In this document: in pieces, positions 7,871 to 17,014 of the stretch
Position numbering within the stretch: the first letter of the stretch is position 1
How the letters are laid out: every line of letters starts with the position of its first letter
NCBI RefSeq assembly: GCF_000832985.1
Contig: NZ_CP009920.1
Coordinates: 310,001 to 374,000, forward strand
Direction: 5' to 3'
From: Priestia megaterium NBRC 15308 = ATCC 14581
GTDB taxonomy: Bacteria > Bacillota > Bacilli > Bacillales > Bacillaceae_H
DNA length: 64,000 bases
Notes under the pieces: generated by a model
The model's database searches: none
Told to the model about the DNA's origin: nothing
Seen by the model: only the letters and a program-made list of their open reading frames with translations
Made by a program: the position numbers and the translations under genes

Positions 7871-9526
7871 TTATTTACGGGTTTCTTTTTGCAAAGGCGA
7901 TTTTTCAATGGAACGTGTAAACCGGTAAACATCAAGTTCTTGTCCTACCTCTGAAGGCAAATACCCAAACGTTGTGAAGCTGTCCACTGATTCCGGCTCA
8001 AGCGATAGAGACAATAAATTGTTTTGCGGCTGAGATGTTAAAAAGACGTAGCTTCCTTTTGGGAACGTCACCGTTTTTTTCTTCACGATTGTTTGCACGT
8101 CTACATTTGGTTTGTTTTCGTAGGCTTCATTTTCAATACGGCTGCTGACCGAATACGCTTCTACTGAAAGAGCCGTTTCTTTCGTTAACTTGAAGCCTTT
8201 TACTCCTTGTCTCTGCAATTTTGCTGCTAACTCTTCATGTCCTGCCTTTAAAATGTAAGCAGTTGGACGTTCGCGGACAAGCGTCGGCGTTGCCGCTTTG
8301 GCACTATAGTACGTCACAGGAATTTCTTTAACAGACGCGCTTTCCACATCAACCATTTCTAACGTAGAGTTTGGTATTTTTTTATTTTCACTGTTCACAA
8401 CAATTGGATCATGATCATTTGCATTTTCTCCTTTTTTGACAAGAGCCGCTTTTTCTTTTGCAATCAGCGCTTTAATTTGTTTGGCATGGGCGGCTGTTTG
8501 CGTAATGAGCTTTTCTTGTGTAGCAATTTGGGCACTCACTCGCCGCGGAAAATCTTCTCGTCCAATGCCAATTCCTCTGCTTTCCACTAAAAACGAAAAC
8601 GATGGATACAAGCCTAGTGAATTTCGGCCAATTCTCGGTTCAACTGAGCCTTCTTCCACTTCAAGCTGCCCTTGTTTATTCACTTGAGACGTATAGTATA
8701 CTTCTCCTGAATATCCTTGCTTTTCAATGGCTGTAAGCGTACTATTCACAAACAGCTCATCAGACACGTCTCGAATGTTCTGCGGAATATTTAAGTTTCG
8801 ACCAGACTGCAGTAAAATATCGTGATACTTCCACACGCCTTCTTTACCGATATTTTTAAATCCGCTGCTGTAAGGCGTATATTCATGAGCGTCGATGACA
8901 ACTTCTGGTGAAAAACGGTTAAATTCAGCTCGTACGCTCTGCACTTCCGGGCTTTCAAGCTTTATGTAGTCGCGGTTTCCATCTAAATTATTGGCTAGCT
9001 GGCGCTTGAATGCATAAGATCCGTCTGGATTAATGCGCGGGACAATAACAATGTTCACTTTATTTAGCACATCTTTTCCAAAGTCTTCTGTCAAACGCGT
9101 TGCCACGGCGAGTACAGATTCACCGCTTGCCGGTTCATTTCCGTGAATTTGACTTTGAAGCCAAATCGTTGGTTTTTTAGATGGTTTTCCATCCGCAAAC
9201 TTCTTTTCCTTTGAAAAATACAGAGCTGGAATGTCACGCCCTTGCTGTGATTTACCGATAATCTTCAGCTTTACGTACGGACTTTTATGAGCAAGCTTTT
9301 GGACATAGCTCATCATTTCTTCTTGAGTCGTAAATGCGTCTTGTCCTTTCAGAAATGCCGGCGTCGCTTCATTCACCTTTATTTCCGGATAAAGCGCTTT
9401 AATTTTTTCCGGCTGACTATAGTCTTTTCCGTAATAAGGCATCTCAGCTTGTACCGCAAGTGGCGACAGCAATAATCCAATCGACAAAAGAGCCGGCACG
9501 GCCGTTCGTTTTACAGTTTTTTTCAT
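7871..9526 (-). CDS. Secreted M14 family zinc carboxypeptidase
   Basis: The 551-residue protein has a signal peptide (MKKTVKRTAVPALLSIGLLL..., cleavage after AVQA) and an M14 domain from about residue 60 to 350. Zinc ligands are visible as HGNE (QIHGNEPASGESV) and the His of VIDAHEYTP; RINPDG with the downstream Asn/Arg (NLDGNRD) is the substrate-carboxylate site, and FLVESRG carries the likely catalytic Glu. The C-terminal 200 residues have no recognised fold. RBS GGGGAGGAGTAAATGA precedes ATG 9526. It probably digests peptides or wall material outside the cell. Confidence 0.87.
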   Translation of the reverse strand: MKKTVKRTAVPALLSIGLLLSPLAVQAEMPYYGKDYSQPEKIKALYPEIKVNEATPAFLKGQDAFTTQEEMMSYVQKLAHKSPYVKLKIIGKSQQGRDIPALYFSKEKKFADGKPSKKPTIWLQSQIHGNEPASGESVLAVATRLTEDFGKDVLNKVNIVIVPRINPDGSYAFKRQLANNLDGNRDYIKLESPEVQSVRAEFNRFSPEVVIDAHEYTPYSSGFKNIGKEGVWKYHDILLQSGRNLNIPQNIRDVSDELFVNSTLTAIEKQGYSGEVYYTSQVNKQGQLEVEEGSVEPRIGRNSLGLYPSFSFLVESRGIGIGREDFPRRVSAQIATQEKLITQTAAHAKQIKALIAKEKAALVKKGENANDHDPIVVNSENKKIPNSTLEMVDVESASVKEIPVTYYSAKAATPTLVRERPTAYILKAGHEELAAKLQRQGVKGFKLTKETALSVEAYSVSSRIENEAYENKPNVDVQTIVKKKTVTFPKGSYVFLTSQPQNNLLSLSLEPESVDSFTTFGYLPSEVGQELDVYRFTRSIEKSPLQKETRK

Positions 9527-9685
9527 TCATTTACTCCTCCCCATCCCTTTGATTAGACATTTTAAATTTTTAAAATATTTAAAATGTTTCATAAATAATT
9601 ATACCGTTTAAGGAAATAACTTCAAGATAAGGGAGCTGAACCTTTTTGACTATTTTAATGTAAGAGAAGAGTGCGATTTTATAAC

Positions 9686-9916
9686 AAAGAGATTAGGACA
9701 TAACAAAATCAACTCTATATGAAGACGACCAATCAGGATAAACGATCTCAACCGCTTTTCCCGCAGGATCCTTCACCTTCAATTAACTGCTAGAAGGAAT
9801 GAAACAAATGAAATCTCCGTTCGCTATAACAAAAAAATGCACCCCTAATCAAACATGTTGATCAATGGTTCATTTTTCATTTCAGCTAAAATACGTTTGT
9901 TCCAGCCTCTTTTTTA
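9686..9916. repeat. Dispersed intergenic repeat, degenerate copy A
   Basis: Starts with AGAGATTAGGACATAACAAAAT and ends with TGTTCCAGCCTCTTTTTT, matching both ends of the copy at 33141-33409. The central GC-rich part is mostly lost (CCCGCAGGATCCTTC remains). Near the right end a hairpin is formed by CTAATCAAACATG/TTGATCAATGG. Confidence 0.68.
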
Positions 9917-10007
9917 TGTATGAACTGCTATAAAACTTAGCATTTCCTCGAGCCCGTTTTGCGCTAGTCTAGCTGTTTCATATTCCATGCAGCTATCTCT
10001 CCTATGT

Positions 10008-10592
10008 TCATTTCTTTACGGATTCTAGCGTTTCTAAATCATATCGGCCAATTTCTTTGTTGTTTCTCGTGATGACGAGTTTTCCATGCCTCGCTACCTT
10101 TTGGAGTTTTTTTAATTTCTGATCAGATGGAGCCATAGGCATTTCTTTGTTTTTAACAGTCGCGCCCAGATCGTAGTGCACATCGACTTTTCCTTTTTTC
10201 ATATAGTCAAACTCTTCAATTCCCATACCTGTACCGAACTTCTCATGCCCCTCATCAAATACATTAACGCCTACTGTATTGATAGATGCTTTCTTTAAAT
10301 CTTCATTCGGTATAATTTTAGCTTCTATTTCGTCTTTATCATTTTGATAGAATTTACGCTTGCCTTGCTGCTTCATTTTAAACTCGTAATACAGCGCTTT
10401 TGGTTTTACATCGACCATTTTTCCTTTGCTATCTTGTATACCAACTTTTCCAATTAAATTGGCATCATCTGTTATCTTGACTTTCACTTTTTGAATGCTA
10501 TAGCCGCTCTCTTCTTTGCTAGCAGAGTTTGAGCACGCTACCAATGACATTGCCAAAAAAGCACTCAATGTGCCCACCATAAATTTCTTCAC
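10008..10592 (-). CDS. Lipoprotein of unknown function
   Basis: The 194-residue product has a lipoprotein signal with lipobox SLVAC (Cys at 20), then a Ser-rich linker and a beta-rich domain (KVKVKITDDANLIGKVGI...). The C-terminus contains RHGKLVITRNNKEIGRYDL. It should be anchored to the outer face of the membrane. RBS CAGGGAGTGATAAAGTG lies before ATG 10592. No family is recognised. The gene appears monocistronic. Confidence 0.78.
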   Translation of the reverse strand: MKKFMVGTLSAFLAMSLVACSNSASKEESGYSIQKVKVKITDDANLIGKVGIQDSKGKMVDVKPKALYYEFKMKQQGKRKFYQNDKDEIEAKIIPNEDLKKASINTVGVNVFDEGHEKFGTGMGIEEFDYMKKGKVDVHYDLGATVKNKEMPMAPSDQKLKKLQKVARHGKLVITRNNKEIGRYDLETLESVKK

Positions 10593-10721
10593 TTTATCAC
10601 TCCCTGAGGATTAATATACCATAAAAGGAATTTAAATGGATGTTTCTCGGTCGATTTTGTAAATAAGTAAAGAGGCAGCAACCTATTGACTTAAGTTTCC
10701 TTATCAACTCTATAGAAACAT

Positions 10722-10750
10722 AAAAAAACTCTCTCCATAAGGAAAGAGCT
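10722..10750 (-). terminator. Terminator of the alkC operon
   Basis: On the minus strand AGCTCTTTCC-TTAT-GGAGAGAG followed by seven T. It overlaps the last codons of the AlkC gene. Confidence 0.72.
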
Positions 10751-11828
10751 ACTCTATCACAAAGTCCGCTTCTGCTTTTACTACTCCGTTTACAATAACA
10801 GAAAGCGTATGCGTGCCGCTGTAATGTTTTCTTGTACTTAAATCTTTAAACGCATGCTTTTTTGTGACTGTCAGCGTTTGACCTGCTTTTGCTTGAACAT
10901 TTTTTAGCATAAACACTTTTTGAGTGCGGTTTCCTTTTGCTTTTACGTAATGAATTCCGTACTCTATGCGAAGCGGCATGGGTTTTTCCACGGATAGTTC
11001 AAAGGAAAAGTCAACGCTATCACCGATTGTAATAGTATGCGGCTGTAAGCTAAGCCCTGTGACAGTCACGCCAGGATCATCTCCATAGCCGAAAAGAGAC
11101 AGAGCTTCAGGATCTCCTTTTTTCAAAAGTGAGCGGCACGCATGTTTAACGATCCAGTCGGTTTTAACGTCTTTTCCGTACCAGCTTTTCACCACATCAA
11201 GCATCCAGTCTTTTTCTATGTAAGAAATATCATTTAAATGATTGGCTACGCTTTTTCGGACATAGAGCGATTCATCGCATTTTAACTGTTCTAAAATCGG
11301 CAGCGTTTGTTTTGGATCTAGCTTTAACGCAGGTACTGATTGTCCCCACGGAAGTCTAGGCCGGCTCCCTTCGCTTGCTAATCTGCGAATATGATGGTTT
11401 TCATCTCCTGCCCATTCAATCATTTGCTGGAGCATTCGATTTTTATCTTGAATTAAAAACGGACGCACCGCAAATTCTGATGTGGAAAACGGCGTAAAAA
11501 AAGCGAGTGCTTTTATTGAAGCTTCCCAATCGTCCAATCCATACAGTTCAACGTAATCTGGAAAAATCGTGCCTTGAAGTCCTCCTACCGTTGGAGCCAC
11601 TTTATAGAGGATATGAAGTGCTTCTTCATAATCTCCCGGCAGCACTTCATGCATGGAAAGCGTAATTCTTCTCATGCGCTCTTTCAGCGCCAAGTCTTGC
11701 CAATCTTGTTGAAAAACAAGCGCATGAAATGCTTTTTTATCAAATGAACTCATTTCACGTGAAAAAGCGTCGCTTAAGTGCGTAATCAATTCTTCATTAA
11801 ACACGCTTTTACGTAATTCTTCAGCCAT
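10749..11828 (-). CDS. alkC: AlkC-like DNA alkylation repair glycosylase with C-terminal Ig-like domain
   Basis: The 359-residue protein has HEAT-like helical repeats over about residues 1-250, including ASEGSRPRLPWG, a family hallmark, and repeated LYVRKSVANHLNDIS and ACRSLLKKGDPEAL units. A beta-rich region (about 260-359, SLQPHTITIGDSVDFSFEL...) fits the Ig-like domain described for AlkC proteins. AlkC excises N3-alkylated adenine and related lesions without flipping the base. The acetyltransferase gene ends 2 bp before its start, so the two form an operon. The symbol is by family; AlkD-type paralogues are shorter and lack the Ig part. Confidence 0.8.
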   Translation of the reverse strand: MAEELRKSVFNEELITHLSDAFSREMSSFDKKAFHALVFQQDWQDLALKERMRRITLSMHEVLPGDYEEALHILYKVAPTVGGLQGTIFPDYVELYGLDDWEASIKALAFFTPFSTSEFAVRPFLIQDKNRMLQQMIEWAGDENHHIRRLASEGSRPRLPWGQSVPALKLDPKQTLPILEQLKCDESLYVRKSVANHLNDISYIEKDWMLDVVKSWYGKDVKTDWIVKHACRSLLKKGDPEALSLFGYGDDPGVTVTGLSLQPHTITIGDSVDFSFELSVEKPMPLRIEYGIHYVKAKGNRTQKVFMLKNVQAKAGQTLTVTKKHAFKDLSTRKHYSGTHTLSVIVNGVVKAEADFVIE

Positions 11829-11830
11829 AC

Positions 11831-12313
11831 TTATCCCTCTTTTCCAGGCAGTATTTTATTTTCTTTTGAATAAATCGCCCGCTCGTACATCCCTTTTTTA
11901 AAAATTTGCATGAACAGCTGCTTATTTTTAACTTCTTTAAATCCGTACTGACTGTACAAACCGTGAGCATCTTTTGTTGCCAATAAAATTTTTCGTACGT
12001 GTTGAATCGGCTGATAGCGAATCATTTCTTGTACCAGCGCTTTTCCAAGCCCATTGCCTCGTGCGTGCGGAAGAATAAACACATCCGCCAAATAAGCAAA
12101 CGTCGCAAAATCAGAAATAATTCGTCCGAACCCTACTTGTTCATCGCACTCATCATACACGCCAAAACAAACGGAGTGTTCAATAGACGTTTGAACAAGG
12201 TGAAGCGGAATTCCTTTTGCCCAGTATGATTCATGATGAAGGTACGAGTAGATGACATCTATATCAAGCTTTTCTTTATTCGTATGTATGGTAAACTGAT
12301 GATTTTCTTTCAT
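11831..12313 (-). CDS. GNAT family N-acetyltransferase
   Basis: The 160-residue product has the GNAT fold, with the acetyl-CoA loop ARGNGLGKALV (about residues 83-93) preceded by LADVFILPHA and followed by LLATKDAHGLYSQYGF. ATG 12313 is chosen over 12424 because AAGGAGGATGCAGC precedes it. It is translated just ahead of alkC. The substrate is unknown; small-molecule detoxification would fit but is a guess. Confidence 0.85.
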   Translation of the reverse strand: MKENHQFTIHTNKEKLDIDVIYSYLHHESYWAKGIPLHLVQTSIEHSVCFGVYDECDEQVGFGRIISDFATFAYLADVFILPHARGNGLGKALVQEMIRYQPIQHVRKILLATKDAHGLYSQYGFKEVKNKQLFMQIFKKGMYERAIYSKENKILPGKEG

Positions 12314-12360
12314 GCTGCATCCTCCTTGCTTCTCTATCATAGCACAAATGTTCGTAACAG

Positions 12361-12390
12361 AAAAAAGCCTTTTCTGTAAAAGGCTTTTTT
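12361..12390 (-). terminator. Terminator of the DUF2306 gene
   Basis: AAAAAAGCCTTTT/AAAAGGCTTTTTT hairpin just past the stop codon of the upstream minus-strand gene. Confidence 0.86.
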
Positions 12391-12392
12391 GC

Positions 12393-12878
12393 TTAGTATG
12401 ATATTTTTTTAGAAACAGAAGCATTTTTTCTATAGCGTCTTACGACTATGTAAATAAGCGGACTGCCAATAATCGTCGGCAAAAACCAATAAGAAAGTGC
12501 CGGAAGCTTGTTTAACAGCGGAATACTGTCTCCAACATTTACAAGCAGTGCGGTAACAGCTCCGATATAAGACCCCAGCATACCGCGAATATGATGCTGA
12601 AGCCAGTTCTTCCATTTTCGCTTGCGTGCTGCATAGCCATAAATCGCTAATCCGTATGAAAACACGGCAATATAAAATAAATAAGCAATTTCATTCCATT
12701 TCCAAATCGCTAACATGATAGCTGTGGCAGCTAGTGCTGCATAAGAAGCGTGATACACTTCTCCCCATTTGGTATGCCGTCCTTTTTTCTTAGCCGCTAG
12801 CATAGACACCATTCCTGAAAGCAAACAAATCATGCCCAGTCCAATATGGATACTTAATATAACTCCAAATAAATCCAA
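12393..12878 (-). CDS. DUF2306-like integral membrane protein
   Basis: The 161-residue protein has about four membrane helices. The first loop, AAKKKGRHTKWGEVYHASY, with His and Gly following a basic run, is the DUF2306 pattern (H-x5-G-x-VY). RBS AAAGGAGAGAGCACG precedes ATG 12878. Function unknown. Confidence 0.72.
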   Translation of the reverse strand: MDLFGVILSIHIGLGMICLLSGMVSMLAAKKKGRHTKWGEVYHASYAALAATAIMLAIWKWNEIAYLFYIAVFSYGLAIYGYAARKRKWKNWLQHHIRGMLGSYIGAVTALLVNVGDSIPLLNKLPALSYWFLPTIIGSPLIYIVVRRYRKNASVSKKISY

Positions 12879-13096
12879 CGTGCTCTCTCCTTTTACGTAC
12901 TTCTCTCTTATATCTTCGGCTAGCGGACTTATTTTTTAACAAACTATTCCTATTTGCTTTCCAACTCTTTACTTACATGATGCATATGCTACACGTTAAA
13001 AAGCGCATACTTGCTTTTCTTTATGTATTATATTTTGCTAACGGAGCCGCGCGAGTGCTGCGTGATCTCGCAGCAATGCTTCTCACCCTCGTCTAG

Positions 13097-13432
13097 CCCC
13101 ATACGCCACTTTTTATGCTGGCTTTAATCACTGGCGGCTTCTTTAAAATCGGTCTGTTTTTCTATGCCACTGTGCTGAGCCTTTCCTACGTTTTTAAGCT
13201 TAAAAACCCGTCACCGCTTGTGTTTCCAATCGGCTTAGTCATTTTGTTTTATTCATTGTCTCTTACTCAAAACTATTTCGAACACGTATATGAAGGGTTA
13301 AAAATCATTCCGTTCACTTTACATCTTCCGTTTCAAATTGTCATTCCTGCTCTTTTACTCGTGATCGCATTTTTAAGAAATCGAAAAAAAATACAGGCCG
13401 TCCCTATGAAAAATACCGCAGAAAATTCGTAG
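13097..13432 (+). pseudogene. C-terminal remnant of a GerAB-type spore germination permease
   Basis: The sequence encodes about 110 residues that match the end of GerAB-family permeases: TPLFMLALITGGFFKIGLFFYA, then FKLKNPSPLVFPIGLVI and YFEHVYEGLKIIPFTLHLPFQIVIPALLL. A TAG stop at 13094-13096 lies directly upstream in the frame, and the N-terminal 250 or so residues, with most membrane helices, are absent. The ATG at 13115 has no ribosome site. No gerA or gerC partner genes are adjacent. It is a leftover of a germinant receptor operon. Confidence 0.75.
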
Positions 13433-13506
13433 TATGTCCATTTCTCTATTGGATTTAATCTCCTAAAATTATACAATATAGGTAAGAAGCCAAAAGGAGA
13501 ACCAAT

Positions 13507-13977
13507 ATGATTGGATTAATTCTTTCTATTTTAGTATTTAACGTTCTTGCTTTTAAAACAAACAAGCGCTTCACGACAAATCAAATTGTACACATTTGGA
13601 TGTTCACCATTGCTGCTCAGCATATCTTTGATGTCTTCATTAATTTCAAATTTCGCGGCTACTGGTATTTTACACAAGAGACAGACTGGCAAGGTATTTT
13701 CGCCTATACTGTTCTCATTCCGCCTGTAAACATGCTTTTTCTTACCTACTATCCTTTTTCCGGAAAGCTCACAAAAAAAGCCGCCTATATTTTACTTTGG
13801 TCGGTTGCTGTTTTACTTTATGAAGTAGTGGCCCTTCTCCCTGCTCCATGGGGTTATTTTCACTACGGATGGTGGACGTGGTGGTATTCGCTTCTGCTAA
13901 ATCCGCTGTTGTTTTGGATGGTTGTGCAGTATTACCGGTGGGTGTGTAAGTTGGAGAGGGATTCTAAAACAATATAA
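13507..13977 (+). CDS. CBO0543-like integral membrane protein
   Basis: The 156-residue product has about five membrane helices and many aromatic residues (FRGYWYFTQETDW, WGYFHYGWWTWWYS), the pattern of the CBO0543 family of small Bacillus membrane proteins. AAAAGGAGAACCAAT precedes ATG 13507. Function unknown. Confidence 0.72.
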   Translation: MIGLILSILVFNVLAFKTNKRFTTNQIVHIWMFTIAAQHIFDVFINFKFRGYWYFTQETDWQGIFAYTVLIPPVNMLFLTYYPFSGKLTKKAAYILLWSVAVLLYEVVALLPAPWGYFHYGWWTWWYSLLLNPLLFWMVVQYYRWVCKLERDSKTI

Positions 13978-13985
13978 GGAATCAA

Positions 13986-14026
13986 TAAAAAAATAGCTTT
14001 TCTCCAAAAGAAAAGCTGTTTTTTTA
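13986..14026. terminator. Bidirectional terminator
   Basis: AAAAAATAGCTTTTC/GAAAAGCTGTTTTTTT hairpin between convergent genes. Confidence 0.86.
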
Positions 14027-14035
14027 TAAAATTTA

Positions 14036-14281
14036 TTATTTTAAAGTACTATCCTTCTTCTCCCTCACAAACTCCATCACAGGCCCCACAATAATGCAAA
14101 TCCCTGCGATAATCAGCCAGCCAAACGCAAGATACGTCCAGCCTTTAAAAAAGGAAAGCGTGTATTGATAGCCCGTTAAAAACATCACGCCTGGAAACAA
14201 GAGGACAAATAAGAATGTAAGTCCCAGCGCCCAGCGCGTACATAGCTTTGCGTCTTTATTTAACTGTTGTTGTGGATCCAT
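14036..14281 (-). CDS. Small subunit-like membrane protein of a sodium:solute symporter
   Basis: The 81-residue protein has two membrane helices (about 16-37 and 48-68) after a hydrophilic MDPQQQLNKDAKLCTRWA start. It overlaps the end of the large symporter gene by 26 bp, so the pair is translationally coupled. Small two-helix partners next to SSS transporters are common. Its role in transport is inferred from position. Confidence 0.78.
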   Translation of the reverse strand: MDPQQQLNKDAKLCTRWALGLTFLFVLLFPGVMFLTGYQYTLSFFKGWTYLAFGWLIIAGICIIVGPVMEFVREKKDSTLK

Positions 14282-15815
14282 ACGCCACTTCCTCCCTTAA
14301 TGGTTCATCTCCATGTTCATCAAAGCTTTTAAATTTATCTTTTAGTTCATCAAAGTCAAATTCTTTTTCAGCAAGTAAGCCGTGTACAATTGATATAACC
14401 CCGCTGATGATAAAAACGGTAGAATTTCCAATAAGCATTGGATACAGTCCGCCAAGGGCTTCTACGTTAATGTGACCGTTAATCAAGTAAGCAGATGTGT
14501 TCCATGCGACAACGCCTCCGATCATTCCTAACAGCGCACCATAGAATGCACCTGTGTTCGTCGCTTTTTTCCACATCAGTCCAAGCGTAACGGGAATAAC
14601 GGCTCCGCTGACGAAAATACCCATGGCCATATAAACAAACCCAAGGCTAATTCCTAAATAAAACAGTAAAATGGAAAACACGCCCATCGCCAGCCCGAAG
14701 CCAAGCGTCACTTTTCGCGATGTGCTTAAGATTTTTTTACTGCTTGCTTTCGGGTTGATAGAACGCAGGTAAATGTCCGTTACGATAATATTGGTAATCG
14801 CCGTTAATTCAGCTGCTCCTGTCGACATTACTGCCATAAACAGCATCGTTAAAAACAAAATAGAACCTAGATTTCCAAGCACGTGTGACGCCATAACCGG
14901 TGCAATGGAATCTGGTGAATCAACGGCAATTCCAAGACCAGCCGCGCTTACGCCGAGGAAAGTGGCAACCGCAAATGGAATCGAAAACCAAGCAATTCCG
15001 CCGTAAATATACGCTTTTGAAGCAGCGCTGTTTTTACTTGCAATGGCACGCTGCCAGTAAGCTTGATCTACAAAGACCGTACCGAAGTTCCCGATAATAT
15101 TAATCATCCCAAACAAAAGGCCCGGCACCGATGCCATCGTAAGCATATGCTGTGATTGAGGCAGATTTTTCAGCCCTTCGTACACGCTTGTTACGCCGAA
15201 CTTATAATAAACGGCAGCAGCAAAAATAAATAAGATAACGAAAATAAAAACGGTGTTAAAATAATCAGCAACAAATGAGGCTTTTAAACCGCCAATCATG
15301 GTGTAGATTGTAAACGTAAGAGGAATTAAAAAAGCGGCAACAAAAATATTCATCCCAGTAAGAGAGTTTAAAGCAATGGCTCCTCCTAAAATAACCATCG
15401 CGGTCACAATAATATTTGTCATAAGAGCAAAGCCAAGCATTAAACGATGATTTTTCACGTCGAAGCGCTGTGCAATAAATTCTAAAAACGTATGAGCGTT
15501 CGGTGCTTTTTTCTTCAGGTTAATCGCGACAATGGCAAACAGCAAAATTTGAATGCTTGCTCCCGCTGCGTACCAATACGGTCCGCTAATGCCGTACTGA
15601 TACCCTGTGGAAGAAGACATCATTAACGTAGCGGCCCATGTCCATGCAGCAATAATGGACGCACTCGCCAGCCCAACGCCTACATTTCTTCCGGCTGTAC
15701 TAAACTGCTCAGCCGTCATTTCCTTTCCTTGGCGGCGCTGCATCATGATTGTAACGGCCGTAAAGCCTCCTCCAAAAATCAGTAAAATCAAATAACCCAC
15801 GCTTGATGAAAGCAT
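14256..15815 (-). CDS. Sodium:solute symporter, Dur3/urea-transporter-like
   Basis: The 519-residue protein belongs to the SSS family with about 13 membrane helices. TAGRNVGVGLASASIIAAW followed by YGISGPYWYAAGA near residues 40-85 resembles Dur3-type urea/polyamine symporters more than proline or pantothenate ones. The cytoplasmic tail is acidic (EFDFDELKDKFKSFDEHGDE). ATG 15815 is preferred to 15902 because GAGGAGGGATAAG lies before it. A FadR-type regulator gene sits upstream on the same strand but is separated by two terminators, so it is probably a separate unit that may control this one. The substrate is not proven. Confidence 0.83.
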   Translation of the reverse strand: MLSSSVGYLILLIFGGGFTAVTIMMQRRQGKEMTAEQFSTAGRNVGVGLASASIIAAWTWAATLMMSSSTGYQYGISGPYWYAAGASIQILLFAIVAINLKKKAPNAHTFLEFIAQRFDVKNHRLMLGFALMTNIIVTAMVILGGAIALNSLTGMNIFVAAFLIPLTFTIYTMIGGLKASFVADYFNTVFIFVILFIFAAAVYYKFGVTSVYEGLKNLPQSQHMLTMASVPGLLFGMINIIGNFGTVFVDQAYWQRAIASKNSAASKAYIYGGIAWFSIPFAVATFLGVSAAGLGIAVDSPDSIAPVMASHVLGNLGSILFLTMLFMAVMSTGAAELTAITNIIVTDIYLRSINPKASSKKILSTSRKVTLGFGLAMGVFSILLFYLGISLGFVYMAMGIFVSGAVIPVTLGLMWKKATNTGAFYGALLGMIGGVVAWNTSAYLINGHINVEALGGLYPMLIGNSTVFIISGVISIVHGLLAEKEFDFDELKDKFKSFDEHGDEPLREEVAYGSTTTVK

Positions 15816-15971
15816 CTTATCCCTCCTCTTCCTCTTAATGTTATATTTACTTACATTAATATGTAAATAAAAGTAACATTTGTTAATAAAATACCACGCC
15901 ATAAATTTATTAACAATACTGTATTTTCTGATTATTAAAGAGTATAATTAGATGTTTTCTCCTTTTACACA

Positions 15972-15999
15972 CAAAAAGCCGGCACATTCGTACCGGCTT
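15972..15999 (-). terminator. Second terminator or leader hairpin upstream of the symporter gene
   Basis: Minus strand AAGCCGG-10 bases-CCGGCTTTTTGT. It is 160 bp before the symporter start, so it may back up the GntR gene terminator or act as an attenuator. Confidence 0.6.
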
Positions 16000-16061
16000 A
16001 AGTGTGAATTTTCGTTTTCAACATGTTTTATTTCCTGACATGAACGAAATAATAAAAAAAT

Positions 16062-16094
16062 AAAAAACGATAGCCCTTGAGGCTATCGTTTTTT
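16062..16094 (-). terminator. Terminator of the FadR-type regulator gene
   Basis: AAAAAACGATAGCC/GGCTATCGTTTTTT hairpin just past the stop codon. Confidence 0.87.
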
Positions 16095-16095
16095 A

Positions 16096-16791
16096 TTATT
16101 GAGATACCATTACTTTTTGGCGAACGTGCTCTAAGTGATCACGAACCGCTTCTGCTGCTTCTTCTGGATCTCCATTTTTAATCGCTTCAAAAATGCGCTC
16201 ATGGTCGGCGTCAGTTTGCTTGCGATTTTCTTTTTGGCTTTTATTTAACGAATAAGCAAGCGCTTTTCGATACAAATGGCCTAAATCTTCTACAGCATGA
16301 AGAAGGAATGAATTATGAGCTGCTTTCACGATATCATGGTGAAAACGATAGTCCGCTTCATGTCCAATTTCTTCACTGTTATGAACCGTCTTTTTAAATG
16401 CTTCTAACGATTCTTTAATTTCAATCAGTTCTTCATCTGTGCGGCGCAGCGCGGCTAAGCTTGCTGCCTGCGACTCAATGATAATACGCATTTCAATTAA
16501 TTCAAGCACTTGATCTGCTTCAACCATTTCAAACGTCATTGGATCAAGCATACCCACTAAGTTTACACGCTTTACGTAGCTTCCTCCGCCTTGTCTTGAT
16601 TCAATCAATCCGCTGGCAGAAAGAACGCTTAGCGCTTCACGAATTGGTGCGCGGCTCACTCCAAACATTTTGGATAACTCATGTTCTGACGGCAAACGAG
16701 ACTCTGGCGGGAACGTTTTCTCTTTAATCATCTTTTTTAATTGACCAAGCACTTGACTAGACACTTTTTTACGCTCAATAGGTACAAACAT
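16096..16791 (-). CDS. GntR family regulator, FadR subfamily (FCD domain)
   Basis: The 231-residue protein has an N-terminal winged helix (SRLPSEHELSKMFGVSRAPIREALSVLSASGLIE, about residues 31-65) and a C-terminal all-helical FCD ligand domain. The metal-site residues of FCD proteins are visible as the acidic/His set in EADYRFHHDIVKAAHN and DADHERIFEAI plus VRDHLEH. FCD regulators usually sense organic acids. The adjacent symporter operon is a plausible target. RBS TGGAGGAGGAATAGAAGT precedes ATG 16791. Confidence 0.87.
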   Translation of the reverse strand: MFVPIERKKVSSQVLGQLKKMIKEKTFPPESRLPSEHELSKMFGVSRAPIREALSVLSASGLIESRQGGGSYVKRVNLVGMLDPMTFEMVEADQVLELIEMRIIIESQAASLAALRRTDEELIEIKESLEAFKKTVHNSEEIGHEADYRFHHDIVKAAHNSFLLHAVEDLGHLYRKALAYSLNKSQKENRKQTDADHERIFEAIKNGDPEEAAEAVRDHLEHVRQKVMVSQ

Positions 16792-17014
16792 ACTTCTATT
16801 CCTCCTCCAAGTAATTATCTCTCTCTTTTTATAGTGTTCATCGGCTCCAGTATAACTGTGTGTATTCCGATTTATGTAAACGCTTCAATCTTTGTATTAC
16901 AAGTATACATTATTTCAATTCAAATGTGTTGATAAAATTTTACTATTATTGTTATTATACCATGAAAACAAGTTATAAATGAATAACGATTCATGGTTTT
17001 TTGACATAATACCA

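Noticed and set aside
12430-12615. 61-codon frame within the DUF2306 gene
   Set aside because: Same-strand shadow in another frame, without start signals.
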